Assembly: GCF_021648825.1 (NCBI RefSeq)
Contig: NZ_JAKJHS010000004.1
Coordinates: forward strand, 186,001-250,000
Reading direction: 5' to 3'
From: Rhizobium halophilum
GTDB taxonomy: Bacteria; Pseudomonadota; Alphaproteobacteria; Rhizobiales; Rhizobiaceae
DNA: 64,000 nucleotides
Part shown: one piece after another, positions 8,233-16,009 of the stretch
Position numbering within the stretch: the stretch's first letter is position 1
Layout: each line of letters opens with the position of its first letter
Position numbers and translations under genes: made by a program
Notes under the pieces: model-generated
Seen by the model: the letters and a program-made list of their open reading frames with translations, nothing else
Told to the model about the DNA's origin: nothing
Databases searched by the model: none

Positions 8233-9258
8233 ATGCGTCTTTCAGGCTTATCTGCTTTCTTGCTTGCCGGCCTTGCTCTCACTGGCTGCTCGTCCAGCGC
8301 CGGTCCTGAAAGTCTTGTTGCAGGTCTGCCCTCCCGCGAGACCACTAACTCGATCACTCCCTCTGCGCCGCTGCCTCCTGCGCCTGTGGCTGTTGCTGAC
8401 GCCGCACAGCAACCCCTTGCCTGGGCCGATGAGGCGCAGGGGTCCCAACCCTTTGGTTCGATGGCCACGACAGTGGGAATGCCGGTGCCGCGACAGCGCC
8501 CGATTGCATCCTTGCTGCCGCAGAATCCAACGGGGGTCCCGCGAACAAGCGCGCGCATATACAGCCAGCGCTTCCGGGACGCAAAGCCCATCGATTTCGG
8601 CAAGGTGACGCCGCGGCACTATGCCGTCCATGGCGTGGATGTCTCACGTTGGCAAGGCAACATTGACTGGCCGAAGCTTCGCACTCAAGGTGCCAACTTT
8701 GCCTACATCAAAGCGACCGATGGCGGCGATCACCTGGATCCCATGTTCAAAACCAATTGGCGCAAGGCGAACGAAGCTGGCATCAAGCGCGGCGCTTATC
8801 ACTTCTTCTACTGGTGCCGTCGCGCCAGCGAGCAGGCGGATTGGTTCATTCGCAACGTGCCCCGCGATCCGGACGCGCTCCCTCCCGTCATCGACGTGGA
8901 ATGGAACGGCGATTCCGCCTGCAAGCGCCGCCCATCTCGCGCCGATGTTCTGGAGAAGATGCAGGTGTTCATGGACAAACTGGAGCGGCACTACGGCCAG
9001 CGACCGGTCATCTATACGGCCCCCGATTTCTACAAGGACAACCTCGTCGGTGCCTTCGAGAACTACCCCTTCTGGCTTCGTGCAGTCGCTCAACATCCCT
9101 CGAAAGTATATCCTGGTCGCAAGTGGGTCTTCTGGCAGTACTCCGGATCCGGGCTGTCGCAGGGTGTCAGTGAGAGAATCGACCTGAACGTGTTCAACGG
9201 CACCGAAGAGGGATGGCACAACTGGGTATCTGCAAGAGCCATGACAGCCAGAAACTGA
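8233..9258 (+). CDS. GH25-family lysozyme-like lipoprotein
   Basis: A 341-residue exported lipoprotein. The N-terminus is a lipoprotein signal with lipobox LTGC (Cys at about residue 19). After a Pro/Ala-rich linker, residues about 130-335 form a glycoside hydrolase family 25 domain: HGVDVSRWQGNIDW, FAYIKATDGG, the acidic catalytic motif PVIDVEWNG, and VFWQYSGSG near the end. GH25 enzymes cleave the MurNAc-GlcNAc bond of peptidoglycan, so this is probably a periplasmic muramidase for wall remodelling. It is divergent from the holin-like operon, but nothing else indicates a prophage. Its stop lies eight bases from that of the convergent LysR gene. Confidence 0.88.
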   Translation: MRLSGLSAFLLAGLALTGCSSSAGPESLVAGLPSRETTNSITPSAPLPPAPVAVADAAQQPLAWADEAQGSQPFGSMATTVGMPVPRQRPIASLLPQNPTGVPRTSARIYSQRFRDAKPIDFGKVTPRHYAVHGVDVSRWQGNIDWPKLRTQGANFAYIKATDGGDHLDPMFKTNWRKANEAGIKRGAYHFFYWCRRASEQADWFIRNVPRDPDALPPVIDVEWNGDSACKRRPSRADVLEKMQVFMDKLERHYGQRPVIYTAPDFYKDNLVGAFENYPFWLRAVAQHPSKVYPGRKWVFWQYSGSGLSQGVSERIDLNVFNGTEEGWHNWVSARAMTARN

Positions 9259-9266
9259 CCTTGGAA

Positions 9267-10217
9267 TCAGGCACCGGCTTGTAATGCCTGCTTTTCCAGA
9301 CCACGTATTGGGCGAGTAGAGGAGGCGGACTCCGACATGAGCCAATCTGCAAGCCGACGTGCATTCGGGTGCGGTGCTTTCGACGTCAGCACCCAGTAAC
9401 CTCGGTCGGACGCGATCAATTCGGGGCCAACAGGAACTAGCATGCCGGACTCCGCCATGGTGTCCACTAACCCGAGCCACCCCAGGGCGAGACCCTGTCC
9501 TCCCAGTGCCGCCTGCACCACCATGGCATAGTTGTTGAAGCTCACGTCGCCATGGGCGGCGCGAGTCTGATGACGGACGCCCGAGTCTGCGAGATAGCTC
9601 TGCCAGTTGAACCAAGGAGACGACGAGTTGGTATCAAGGTGGATGAGCGGCGCAGCCGGAAGAAATGTACCGGTTTCTTCTGCATCCAGACTGTCTAGGA
9701 GGGCGGGAGAACAAACCGGCACCACCCGCTCGGGCATCATCATCTCGCCAGTCAGCGCGAACTGCGACCGAGAACCGAAGGCTACGGCAATGTCGCCTGT
9801 CTCAGACCAGTCGGTCTCGAGCCGTTGTGCGGTGCCGATCTGAAGGTCGAATTCCGGATAAAGTAGCCGGAGACTGTGCATGCGGGGGATGAGCCAGAGA
9901 GTCGAGAACGCATAATCCGTAACAAGACGGAGAATTGGCCGTCTCACCTTTTCCCGACAGCGGGCCGCCAGATCGTCGAGGTCAGAAACCGTCTTTTCGG
10001 CTATTTCAAAGAGCTTCCTGCCCTCAAGCGTTGGCGCCACCCCCCGATGCTGGCGAGACAGAAGCGGGACGCCGAATCTGGCCTCCAACTGCCGGACCTG
10101 ATAGCTCACCGCAGGTTGACTTAGGCCATGGCTGCGCGCGGCTCCAGACAAGGAGCCGTGTCTGACGATATCCACGAACAGTCGGAGCCAACCAATCTCT
10201 ACAGGATTATCTGCCAT
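9267..10217 (-). CDS. LysR-family regulator of choline-sulfate utilisation
   Basis: A 316-residue LysR protein with N-terminal winged HTH (SGAARSHGLSQPAVSYQVRQ, about residues 23-42) and a substrate-binding domain from about residue 95. It lies divergently beside choX and betC with a 96-base gap, the arrangement of regulators of choline-O-sulfate use in rhizobia. It probably senses choline or choline sulfate and activates the divergent genes; the effector is inferred from context only. Confidence 0.85.
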   Translation of the reverse strand: MADNPVEIGWLRLFVDIVRHGSLSGAARSHGLSQPAVSYQVRQLEARFGVPLLSRQHRGVAPTLEGRKLFEIAEKTVSDLDDLAARCREKVRRPILRLVTDYAFSTLWLIPRMHSLRLLYPEFDLQIGTAQRLETDWSETGDIAVAFGSRSQFALTGEMMMPERVVPVCSPALLDSLDAEETGTFLPAAPLIHLDTNSSSPWFNWQSYLADSGVRHQTRAAHGDVSFNNYAMVVQAALGGQGLALGWLGLVDTMAESGMLVPVGPELIASDRGYWVLTSKAPHPNARRLADWLMSESASSTRPIRGLEKQALQAGA

Positions 10218-10313
10218 AAAAGCTCGTTATGGGCGGCATCGAAAATCAGCGTCTTTACAGACTATGGCCCGCTGGGCTTCAATAAGTCCAGTAGATAGAA
10301 GAAGGAGACTATC

Positions 10314-11282
10314 ATGACTCTGCCTTCCGCGGCGACGCTTCGTGCGCTCGCATCAGCAACGGCACTTCTCGGTCTTTCTGCGGCGGCCACGCCCGCTGCT
10401 GCTGCCGCCGATCCTGAAGCTTGCAAGACGATCCGGCTTTCCGATCCAGGTTGGACCGACATCACGGCCACCAATGGCGTGGCCGCCTACCTTCTCGACA
10501 CGCTGGGCTACGAGCCGGACGTGAAGACGCTCTCTGTGCCGATCGGCTACCAGTCGATGAAGAATGGCGAAATCGATGTCTTCCTCGGCAACTGGATGCC
10601 GGCGCAGCAGGCCTTCATCGACGACCTCAACGCCGCCAATGCTGCCGAGGTGCTAAACAAGAACCTTGAAGGGGCGAAATTCACGCTTGCCGTGCCGACC
10701 GCCGCTGCGGAGAAGCAAGGGATCAAGGATTTTGCCGATCTTGCGGAACACGGCGATGCCTTCGAGCGCAAGATCTACGGCATCGAGCCCGGGGCTCCTG
10801 CCAACTCCAATATCCAGAAGATGATCGATTCCGGCGACTTCAGCCTGAAGGACTGGGAATTGGTGGAATCGGGCGAGCAGGCAATGCTTGCCCAGGTGGA
10901 GCGGGCCAACAACGCCGGCAAACCGATCGTCTTTCTTTCTTGGGCGCCGCACCCGATGAACGAGCAGTTCGACATCACCTATCTCTCCGGCGGGGACGAC
11001 TATTTTGGCGCCAACTACGGCGGTGCGGAGGTCTACACGCTTGCGCGCACCGGTTGGGCCGCACAATGCCCAAACGCTGCGAAATTCCTGAAACAGCTCA
11101 CCTTCTCGATCGACATGGAAAACGTCTTGATGGGCGAGATCCTGGACGGTGAAGATCCGCAGGATGCCGCAGAGGCTTGGTTGAAGGAAAATGCTTCTGC
11201 CTATGAACCGTGGCTGGCAGACGTCACCACATTCGAAGGCGAGCCCGCCAAGGAAGCTGTAGACGAAGCGCTAGGGCTCTAA
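10314..11282 (+). CDS. choX: Choline ABC transporter substrate-binding protein ChoX
   Basis: A 322-residue periplasmic binding protein with a Sec signal peptide ending in an Ala-rich stretch near residue 32. The four aromatic residues expected to form the choline cage occur in order: Trp47 (SDPGWTDI), Trp94 (LGNWMPA), Tyr155 (KIYGIEPG) and Trp210 (FLSWAPHP). AGAAGGAG precedes the ATG. The permease and ATPase (choW, choV) are not in this window, so it must use subunits encoded elsewhere. Adjacent betC, 12 bases downstream, indicates co-expression so that choline freed from choline sulfate is imported. Confidence 0.93.
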   Translation: MTLPSAATLRALASATALLGLSAAATPAAAAADPEACKTIRLSDPGWTDITATNGVAAYLLDTLGYEPDVKTLSVPIGYQSMKNGEIDVFLGNWMPAQQAFIDDLNAANAAEVLNKNLEGAKFTLAVPTAAAEKQGIKDFADLAEHGDAFERKIYGIEPGAPANSNIQKMIDSGDFSLKDWELVESGEQAMLAQVERANNAGKPIVFLSWAPHPMNEQFDITYLSGGDDYFGANYGGAEVYTLARTGWAAQCPNAAKFLKQLTFSIDMENVLMGEILDGEDPQDAAEAWLKENASAYEPWLADVTTFEGEPAKEAVDEALGL

Positions 11283-11294
11283 GGAACGGCCATC

Positions 11295-12812
11295 ATGCAG
11301 TCGCGACCCAACGTGCTGATCCTGATGGTGGATCAGCTGAACGGTACCCTGTTCCCCGATGGGCCGGCGGATTTCCTCCATGCCCCTCATCTGAAGGCTC
11401 TCGCGAAGCGCTCCGTGCGCTTCGCGAACGCCTATACTGCCAGCCCGCTTTGCGCACCGGCGCGTGCGTCCTTCATGTCGGGCCAGTTGCCGAGCCGAAC
11501 GCGCGTCTATGACAATGCCGCAGAGTTCGCGTCCGATATTCCGACCTTCGCACATCACCTCCGCCGGGCCGGCTACCAGACCACCCTTTCGGGAAAGATG
11601 CATTTCGTCGGACCCGACCAGTTGCACGGGTTTGAGGAGAGGCTGACGACGGACATCTATCCCGCAGACTTCGGCTGGACCCCAGATTATACCAGACCCG
11701 GCGAGCGCATTGACTGGTGGTATCACAATCTCGGCTCCGTCACCGGGGCAGGCGTGGCCGAGATCACTAACCAGATGGAGTACGATGATGAGGTCGCCTA
11801 CCACGCCACGCGCAAGCTCTACGACCTGTCACGCGGTCACGATGGTCGCCCTTGGTGCCTGACGGCTAGCTTCACGCACCCGCACGATCCCTATGTCGCC
11901 CGGCGCCGCTTCTGGGACCAGTACGAAGGGTTGCCGCAGCTTGACCCTGCCATTCCCGCCATTCCCTATGAGCAGCAAGATCCCCATTCCAAGCGGCTGA
12001 TGGACGCTTGCGACCACGCCGCCTTCGACCTGAGCGACGAGCAGGTTCGCCGGGCTCGGCGCGGCTACTTCGCCAGTATCTCCTATGTCGACGAGAAGAT
12101 CGGCGAGATCCTCGACGTGCTCCAGCGCACCGGACAGGCGGAGGAGACAGTCATCGTGTTCGTTTCTGACCACGGGGATATGCTGGGCGACCGTGGCCTT
12201 TGGTTCAAGATGAACTTCTTCGAAGGTTCTGCCCGCGTGCCGCTGATGATCTCTGCTCCGGGCCTGGAGCCCGGGTTGATCGAAAACCCTGTCTCCACCC
12301 TCGACGTCTGCCCGACGCTTGCATCGATCGCCGGCATCGAGCTGGCCGGTCTGGCGCCTTGGATCGACGGAGAAGATCTGACAGGTCTGATGCGCGGGCA
12401 AGGGACGCATGATCCCGTACCGATGGAATATGCCGCGGAGGGATCTATCGCGCCGATGGTGGCAATCCGTGACGGCAATTACAAACTGACCCTGTGCGAC
12501 CCCGATCCACCGATCCTCGTCGATCTTGAGGCGGATCCGGCCGAGCTATGCAATCTGGGCGCAGATCCTGTGCACGCGGACGCACTGCAACGACTGTCGC
12601 GCCTGGCTGCGGCGCGGTGGGATCTCGCACGGTTCGATACGGAGGTGCGCGAAAGCCAGTCCCGTCGCCACGTGGTCTACGACGCCTTGCGCAACGGTGC
12701 GTATTTCCCCTGGGACTATCAGCCGCTGCAAAAGGCTTCCGAACGATACATGCGCAACCACATGGATCTGAACGTACTGGAGGAGAGCCAGCGGTTTCCG
12801 CGGGGGGAATAG
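11295..12812 (+). CDS. betC: Choline-sulfatase
   Basis: A 505-residue type I sulfatase. The formylglycine motif CxPxR is present at Cys53 (SPLCAPARASF), the N-terminal metal-binding strand reads LILMVDQLNG, and the C-terminal half contains VSDHGDMLGDRG, where Asp and His bind calcium and the leaving group. No signal peptide is visible, so it should act in the cytoplasm, turning choline-O-sulfate into choline and sulfate. Choline then feeds glycine betaine synthesis or serves as carbon and nitrogen source. It follows choX by 12 bases with AGGAACGG upstream. Confidence 0.95.
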   Translation: MQSRPNVLILMVDQLNGTLFPDGPADFLHAPHLKALAKRSVRFANAYTASPLCAPARASFMSGQLPSRTRVYDNAAEFASDIPTFAHHLRRAGYQTTLSGKMHFVGPDQLHGFEERLTTDIYPADFGWTPDYTRPGERIDWWYHNLGSVTGAGVAEITNQMEYDDEVAYHATRKLYDLSRGHDGRPWCLTASFTHPHDPYVARRRFWDQYEGLPQLDPAIPAIPYEQQDPHSKRLMDACDHAAFDLSDEQVRRARRGYFASISYVDEKIGEILDVLQRTGQAEETVIVFVSDHGDMLGDRGLWFKMNFFEGSARVPLMISAPGLEPGLIENPVSTLDVCPTLASIAGIELAGLAPWIDGEDLTGLMRGQGTHDPVPMEYAAEGSIAPMVAIRDGNYKLTLCDPDPPILVDLEADPAELCNLGADPVHADALQRLSRLAAARWDLARFDTEVRESQSRRHVVYDALRNGAYFPWDYQPLQKASERYMRNHMDLNVLEESQRFPRGE

Positions 12813-12907
12813 TTGGCTATGGCCGTCCGGCTCACCCCGCTTGAGACTGCGCGGAACAAATTTGTGTGATCCTCCGTTTGTCTGTCAGGTTCAACGGAGG
12901 AAAGCCC

Positions 12908-13249
12908 ATGACCTATGATCCGAATGACACTCGTCCGGAAGTGCGTGACCGCCGTCCGGATCTTGTGAATAACAACGTCGATGCCCGTAGCCGGAGTTCG
13001 TCCTGGATGCCTTGGCTTGCGGTTCTTGCCGTCCTGCTGATCGGCGCCTTCATCTGGGGTAACATGGGCGGCGAGCCCGGAACGGACCCGGGCACCACCG
13101 CGTCCACTGTGCCTGAGGCCACAGACACGGCACCGGCCCCGGTGGCACCAGCACCCGGCGTCGTCAATGACGCCACGTCGGCCGACCCGGCCAGCCCGGC
13201 CGATCCCGCTGCTCCCCCGGCAGCAGGTGGCGCGACCACCGGCAACTGA
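12908..13249 (+). CDS. Small single-pass membrane protein with Pro/Ala-rich tail
   Basis: A 113-residue protein: a charged cytoplasmic N-terminus (DPNDTRPEVRDRRPDLV), one membrane segment near residues 35-52 (MPWLAVLAVLLIGAFIWG), and a low-complexity periplasmic tail of Pro, Ala, Thr and Asp. GGAGG at 12896-12900 fixes the ATG at 12908. It stands alone and is followed by a strong terminator. Similar one-helix proteins with disordered tails are common in rhizobia; function unknown. Confidence 0.75.
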   Translation: MTYDPNDTRPEVRDRRPDLVNNNVDARSRSSSWMPWLAVLAVLLIGAFIWGNMGGEPGTDPGTTASTVPEATDTAPAPVAPAPGVVNDATSADPASPADPAAPPAAGGATTGN

Positions 13250-13270
13250 TCTGCCGCACAGAGCCATCCT

Positions 13271-13303
13271 GAGCCGTCTGCCATCCTGGCGGACGGCTCT
13301 TTC
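13271..13303 (+). terminator. Intrinsic terminator after the small membrane protein
   Basis: A 12-base stem (GAGCCGTCTGCC at 13271-13282 with GGCGGACGGCTC at 13288-13299, one G-U pair, five-base loop) is followed by TTTC. Confidence 0.85.
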
Positions 13304-13360
13304 GTCATTGGTCGGTCGAACCCGTTTCCGGTGACGACGGTTGCGCAGATGATAGATCCC

Positions 13361-13472
13361 TCCCTTGTCCTCGGGTCTCACTGCGTTCGCCCGAGGATGA
13401 CGAGTGGACACACGTCCCCTTGCCCTCGGGTCAAGCCCGAGGGTGACGAAGAGACAGACTCCTCCCTTGGCG
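13361..13472. repeat. Intergenic palindromic repeat, two full units and a partial one
   Basis: Two units share a TCCCTTG-like lead-in, a palindrome CCTCGGG...CCCGAGG and a tail TGACGA. Unit one has arms at 13369-13375 and 13390-13396, unit two at 13424-13430 and 13436-13442. A third lead-in (CTCCCTTGG, about 13462-13470) has no palindrome after it. This looks like the short intergenic REP-type elements scattered through Rhizobiales chromosomes; copies elsewhere cannot be checked here. Confidence 0.65.
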
Positions 13473-13492
13473 ATCTCGGTTTTACAAATCGG

Positions 13493-13939
13493 ACGGGGCG
13501 CTGAAAGCTGCCTCGTAAAGTTAGTTTATGTGGCACCTCTCAGCGCCCCGTTCGGCGGTTGTTATCCGCGACTTCGGTCTCTCTGCGATGGCGGGGTTTG
13601 TGGGAACAGTAGCGCCGCCTTCCGGAGAAGGGTCATGGGCGCCCTCAGCTTACGAGGCTCAGGCCATGAGTGCCCTTGAACCTCGTCATCCACCTGCGCC
13701 GCGCGACCATCAAAGTGTTTCCACTTCTCGGACGCCGCCCGGCGCGGCCCCGTCACCCTCTGTGCCTCACAGGCACACCCGGCGCGCGATAACGGGAAAT
13801 CGAAAGAAGCGTCGGTCCGACTGCATTTCTTCCGCCCCGGTCGCCGGAGGGAGACCATTCTCCGCGGACCCCGATGATGAGGACTTACGTCGTTTCCTCA
13901 TCACCAGCGCCGGCCCCGCCTCGCCAGGACGCCTCCTGG
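13493..13939. ncRNA. Stem-loop-rich region, candidate structured RNA
   Basis: No frame here gives a recognisable protein; translations are Pro/Arg/Ser-rich. Many separate stems can be drawn: 13493-13504 with 13540-13551 (12 perfect pairs); 13634-13638 with 13664-13668; 13713-13717 with 13722-13726; 13761-13767 with 13771-13777; 13850-13854 with 13859-13863; 13875-13883 with 13895-13903 (nine pairs); and 13924-13929 with 13934-13939. I looked for landmarks of tmRNA, RNase P RNA, SRP RNA and 6S RNA and saw none. The strand is unclear. It could be a small RNA gene, a long leader of the L,D-transpeptidase gene, or a decayed repeat element. Confidence 0.4.
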
Positions 13940-14127
13940 TGTATCCGCGGCGGGACGGGGGAGTGTAGGCGCGGGTTTGGGGGAGGTGAATCTTGAGGGG
14001 GTTAAGTGGTTGATATTTGGAGGGTGGGGGTGCGGTTTGGGCGTCTCGGGAGGCGTCTCGCGCCGATCAGGATGTGAGGCCTGTCGGCCGAAGCGGAACA
14101 AGTTGCAGCCCACATCATTTCCAATGC
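13940..14127. other. Gene-free leader region of the L,D-transpeptidase gene
   Basis: G-rich stretch with no coding signal. A weak promoter-like pair (TTGAGG near 13993 and GATATT near 14010) points toward the downstream gene but is poorly matched; nothing else stands out. Confidence 0.3.
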
Positions 14128-15108
14128 ATGCGATACACGACCCTGACAGCAGCTTCGCTTGCCGCGGCCTTCATCGCCGGTAGCGTTCATGCATCCGAGA
14201 TCAAGTCGGAAGCAATCACCAATGCCTCGATTGAGGCGGTTCCGCAAACGCGCCCAGACGAGATGGCGGCTGATCCCGTCGCGGCGATTGTTCGCCTCCA
14301 GATCCTCCTCGACCGTGCCGGCGCCTCGCCCGGCGTCATCGACGGGTTCTACGGCGAGAACGTCAGCAAAGCAATTGCAGGTTTCGAGGCCCTTCAGGGG
14401 CTCGAAACGGACGGCGAACTGGATGCAGAGGTGCTGGACAGATTGAAGAGCGATGCAGCTGTCGTGCGGGACTATAAGATCACGCCGGAAGACGCCGAGG
14501 ATATCGTCGGCGCCATTCCCGAAGACTATTCGGAAATGGCCAAGATGGAAAAGCTTGGCTATACCGATATCGCGGAGCGACTTGCGGAACGCTTCCACAT
14601 GGACATCGAACTCCTCAAAGGCCTCAACCCCGACGCCGGGTTTGCGGTGGGCGATACGGTGTCCGTCGCAGTACCTGGAGATCCGATCGAGGGAACAGTC
14701 GCTCGTATCGAAGTTGACCGCGAGACGGATCAGGTGCGCGCGTTCGCAGAGGACGACAAGCTGCTCGCGGTCTATCCTGCGACCATCGGCAGCGAGGACA
14801 ATCCGGCACCCTCCGGCACCCATGAGGTCAAGGGCGTCGCACCAATGCCTGTCTATACCTACAACCCCGACATCAACTTCCAGCAGGGCGACAACACCAA
14901 GGTGCTGGAGATCGCCGGTGGCCCCAACAATCCTGTCGGCTCCGTCTGGATCGATCTGTCGGAGCCGACCTACGGCATCCACGGCACGCCCGAACCGGCG
15001 CTGATCGACAAGGTGGGTTCTCATGGTTGCGTGCGCCTGACCAACTGGGACGCCGAGGAACTGGGCGCCATGGTTGATCCAGGCGTCACGGTCGAGTTCA
15101 TCAACTGA
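14128..15108 (+). CDS. L,D-transpeptidase with peptidoglycan-binding domain
   Basis: A 326-residue exported protein. A Sec signal peptide (MRYTTLTAASLAAAFIAGSV, cleavage near VHA) is followed by a PG_binding_1-type helical domain (LQILLDRAGASPGVIDGFYG, about residues 50-105), a LysM-like segment (LAERFHMDIELLKGLNP), and a C-terminal YkuD catalytic domain with HGTPEP and the cysteine motif GSHGCVRLTNWDA. Such enzymes make 3-3 cross-links in peptidoglycan or attach outer-membrane proteins to it. I chose the ATG at 14128 because the signal peptide starts there; codons upstream in frame do not look coding. Confidence 0.9.
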   Translation: MRYTTLTAASLAAAFIAGSVHASEIKSEAITNASIEAVPQTRPDEMAADPVAAIVRLQILLDRAGASPGVIDGFYGENVSKAIAGFEALQGLETDGELDAEVLDRLKSDAAVVRDYKITPEDAEDIVGAIPEDYSEMAKMEKLGYTDIAERLAERFHMDIELLKGLNPDAGFAVGDTVSVAVPGDPIEGTVARIEVDRETDQVRAFAEDDKLLAVYPATIGSEDNPAPSGTHEVKGVAPMPVYTYNPDINFQQGDNTKVLEIAGGPNNPVGSVWIDLSEPTYGIHGTPEPALIDKVGSHGCVRLTNWDAEELGAMVDPGVTVEFIN

Positions 15109-15178
15109 GATGGACGGAGACACCTGCCGCCGACGTTTGGCGCAGGAACGCACTCTGCCTGAGATTCGGGGCTAGACC

Positions 15179-15985
15179 ATGCTGCTGATCATCCTCGGCC
15201 TGATCCTGCTTTTTCTCGTTCAGGCGGACTTCATTGTCACCACGCTCAGCGGCGGCCATCACGGACCGTTCACGAGCCGGCTCTCGCGTGGCGCCTGGGG
15301 CCTGCTGCAGTCGCTGCATACACGCTTCGGCGGCACGTTCCTGCACTCCTACAGCGGCCTCATCATCATGACGGTGGTCACGCTCACATGGCTGCTGCTG
15401 ACGGCGCTGGCCTGGCTGATGATCTTCGGCGGCGCCTCCGCCTCGCTGGTGATGCGCGAGACCGGCGAGCCGGCGGACTGGCTGGAAACCCTCTCCTATG
15501 CCGGCAGTGCGCTATCGACCATGGGCGCGGCCAATGCCAGTACCGCGAGCGCCTGGTGGGGCGTCTGGGGCACGGTGGCCGCCGCAAGCGGCTTCGTGCT
15601 GCTGACCCTTTCGGTCACCTATATCCTGACGGTGATGCAGACGGTTGCCTCTGGGCGCAGCTTTGCCCTGCTAGTAAACTCGCTGGACCCGGCCGATCCC
15701 CGCTACACGACGACCTATGCCGAAAATTTCGCACAGCTCGTCTCGCAACTGAGTTCGGTGCCGATGGCTCTGAATTATTCCGCCGTCCGGCCCGACCTGC
15801 GCCTGACATTCGCCATCAGCCGTTTTGCTACGAGGGCGGCGCAGTCCCCGGACCTGTGGGAAACCTTCCGCCCAAGCTTCGAGGCATTGCCGGGGCTGAA
15901 CACCAGCGGCGAAACGGTGACGTTGAAGGACGTAACCGACTGGGCGGCGGGTTATTCGCTGACGCGGGAGAAAAGGGCGGAGTAA
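15179..15985 (+). CDS. Integral membrane protein, ion-channel-like
   Basis: A 268-residue protein with an N-terminal membrane segment (LIILGLILLFLVQADFIVTT), a second near residues 62-90 (LIIMTVVTLTWLLLTALAWL), a re-entrant-loop-like segment SYAGSALSTMGAANA, and a third membrane helix (GTVAAASGFVLLTLSVTYIL). The order TM-pore loop-TM recalls two-helix potassium channels, with STMGAA where the TxGYG filter would be. The filter is not conserved, so potassium selectivity is doubtful. A soluble helical tail of about 110 residues follows. It sits 70 bases after the L,D-transpeptidase gene on the same strand. Confidence 0.6.
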   Translation: MLLIILGLILLFLVQADFIVTTLSGGHHGPFTSRLSRGAWGLLQSLHTRFGGTFLHSYSGLIIMTVVTLTWLLLTALAWLMIFGGASASLVMRETGEPADWLETLSYAGSALSTMGAANASTASAWWGVWGTVAAASGFVLLTLSVTYILTVMQTVASGRSFALLVNSLDPADPRYTTTYAENFAQLVSQLSSVPMALNYSAVRPDLRLTFAISRFATRAAQSPDLWETFRPSFEALPGLNTSGETVTLKDVTDWAAGYSLTREKRAE

Positions 15986-16009
15986 GGGGCGATCGCGGCC
16001 CCCCACTTG

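Noticed and set aside
7957..8234. Possible short reverse-strand gene upstream of the Ala/Ser-rich protein
   Set aside because: The frame has no family match, no convincing ribosome site, and is part of the promoter gap to the GH25 gene.
8233..9258. GH25 lysozyme and holin-like gene as a prophage remnant
   Set aside because: No integrase, terminase, capsid or tail gene nearby; the lysozyme has a bacterial lipoprotein signal.
13493..13939. tmRNA, RNase P RNA, SRP RNA or 6S RNA
   Set aside because: No tag frame with T-loop, no GAGGAAAGTCC or ACAGAA, no SRP GGAAG/AGCA loop, no 6S bubble could be found on either strand.
13528..13968. 146-codon forward frame and a 98-codon reverse frame in the stem-loop region
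   Set aside because: Pro/Arg/Ser-rich composition and the stem-loop pattern speak against a protein; no domain recognised.
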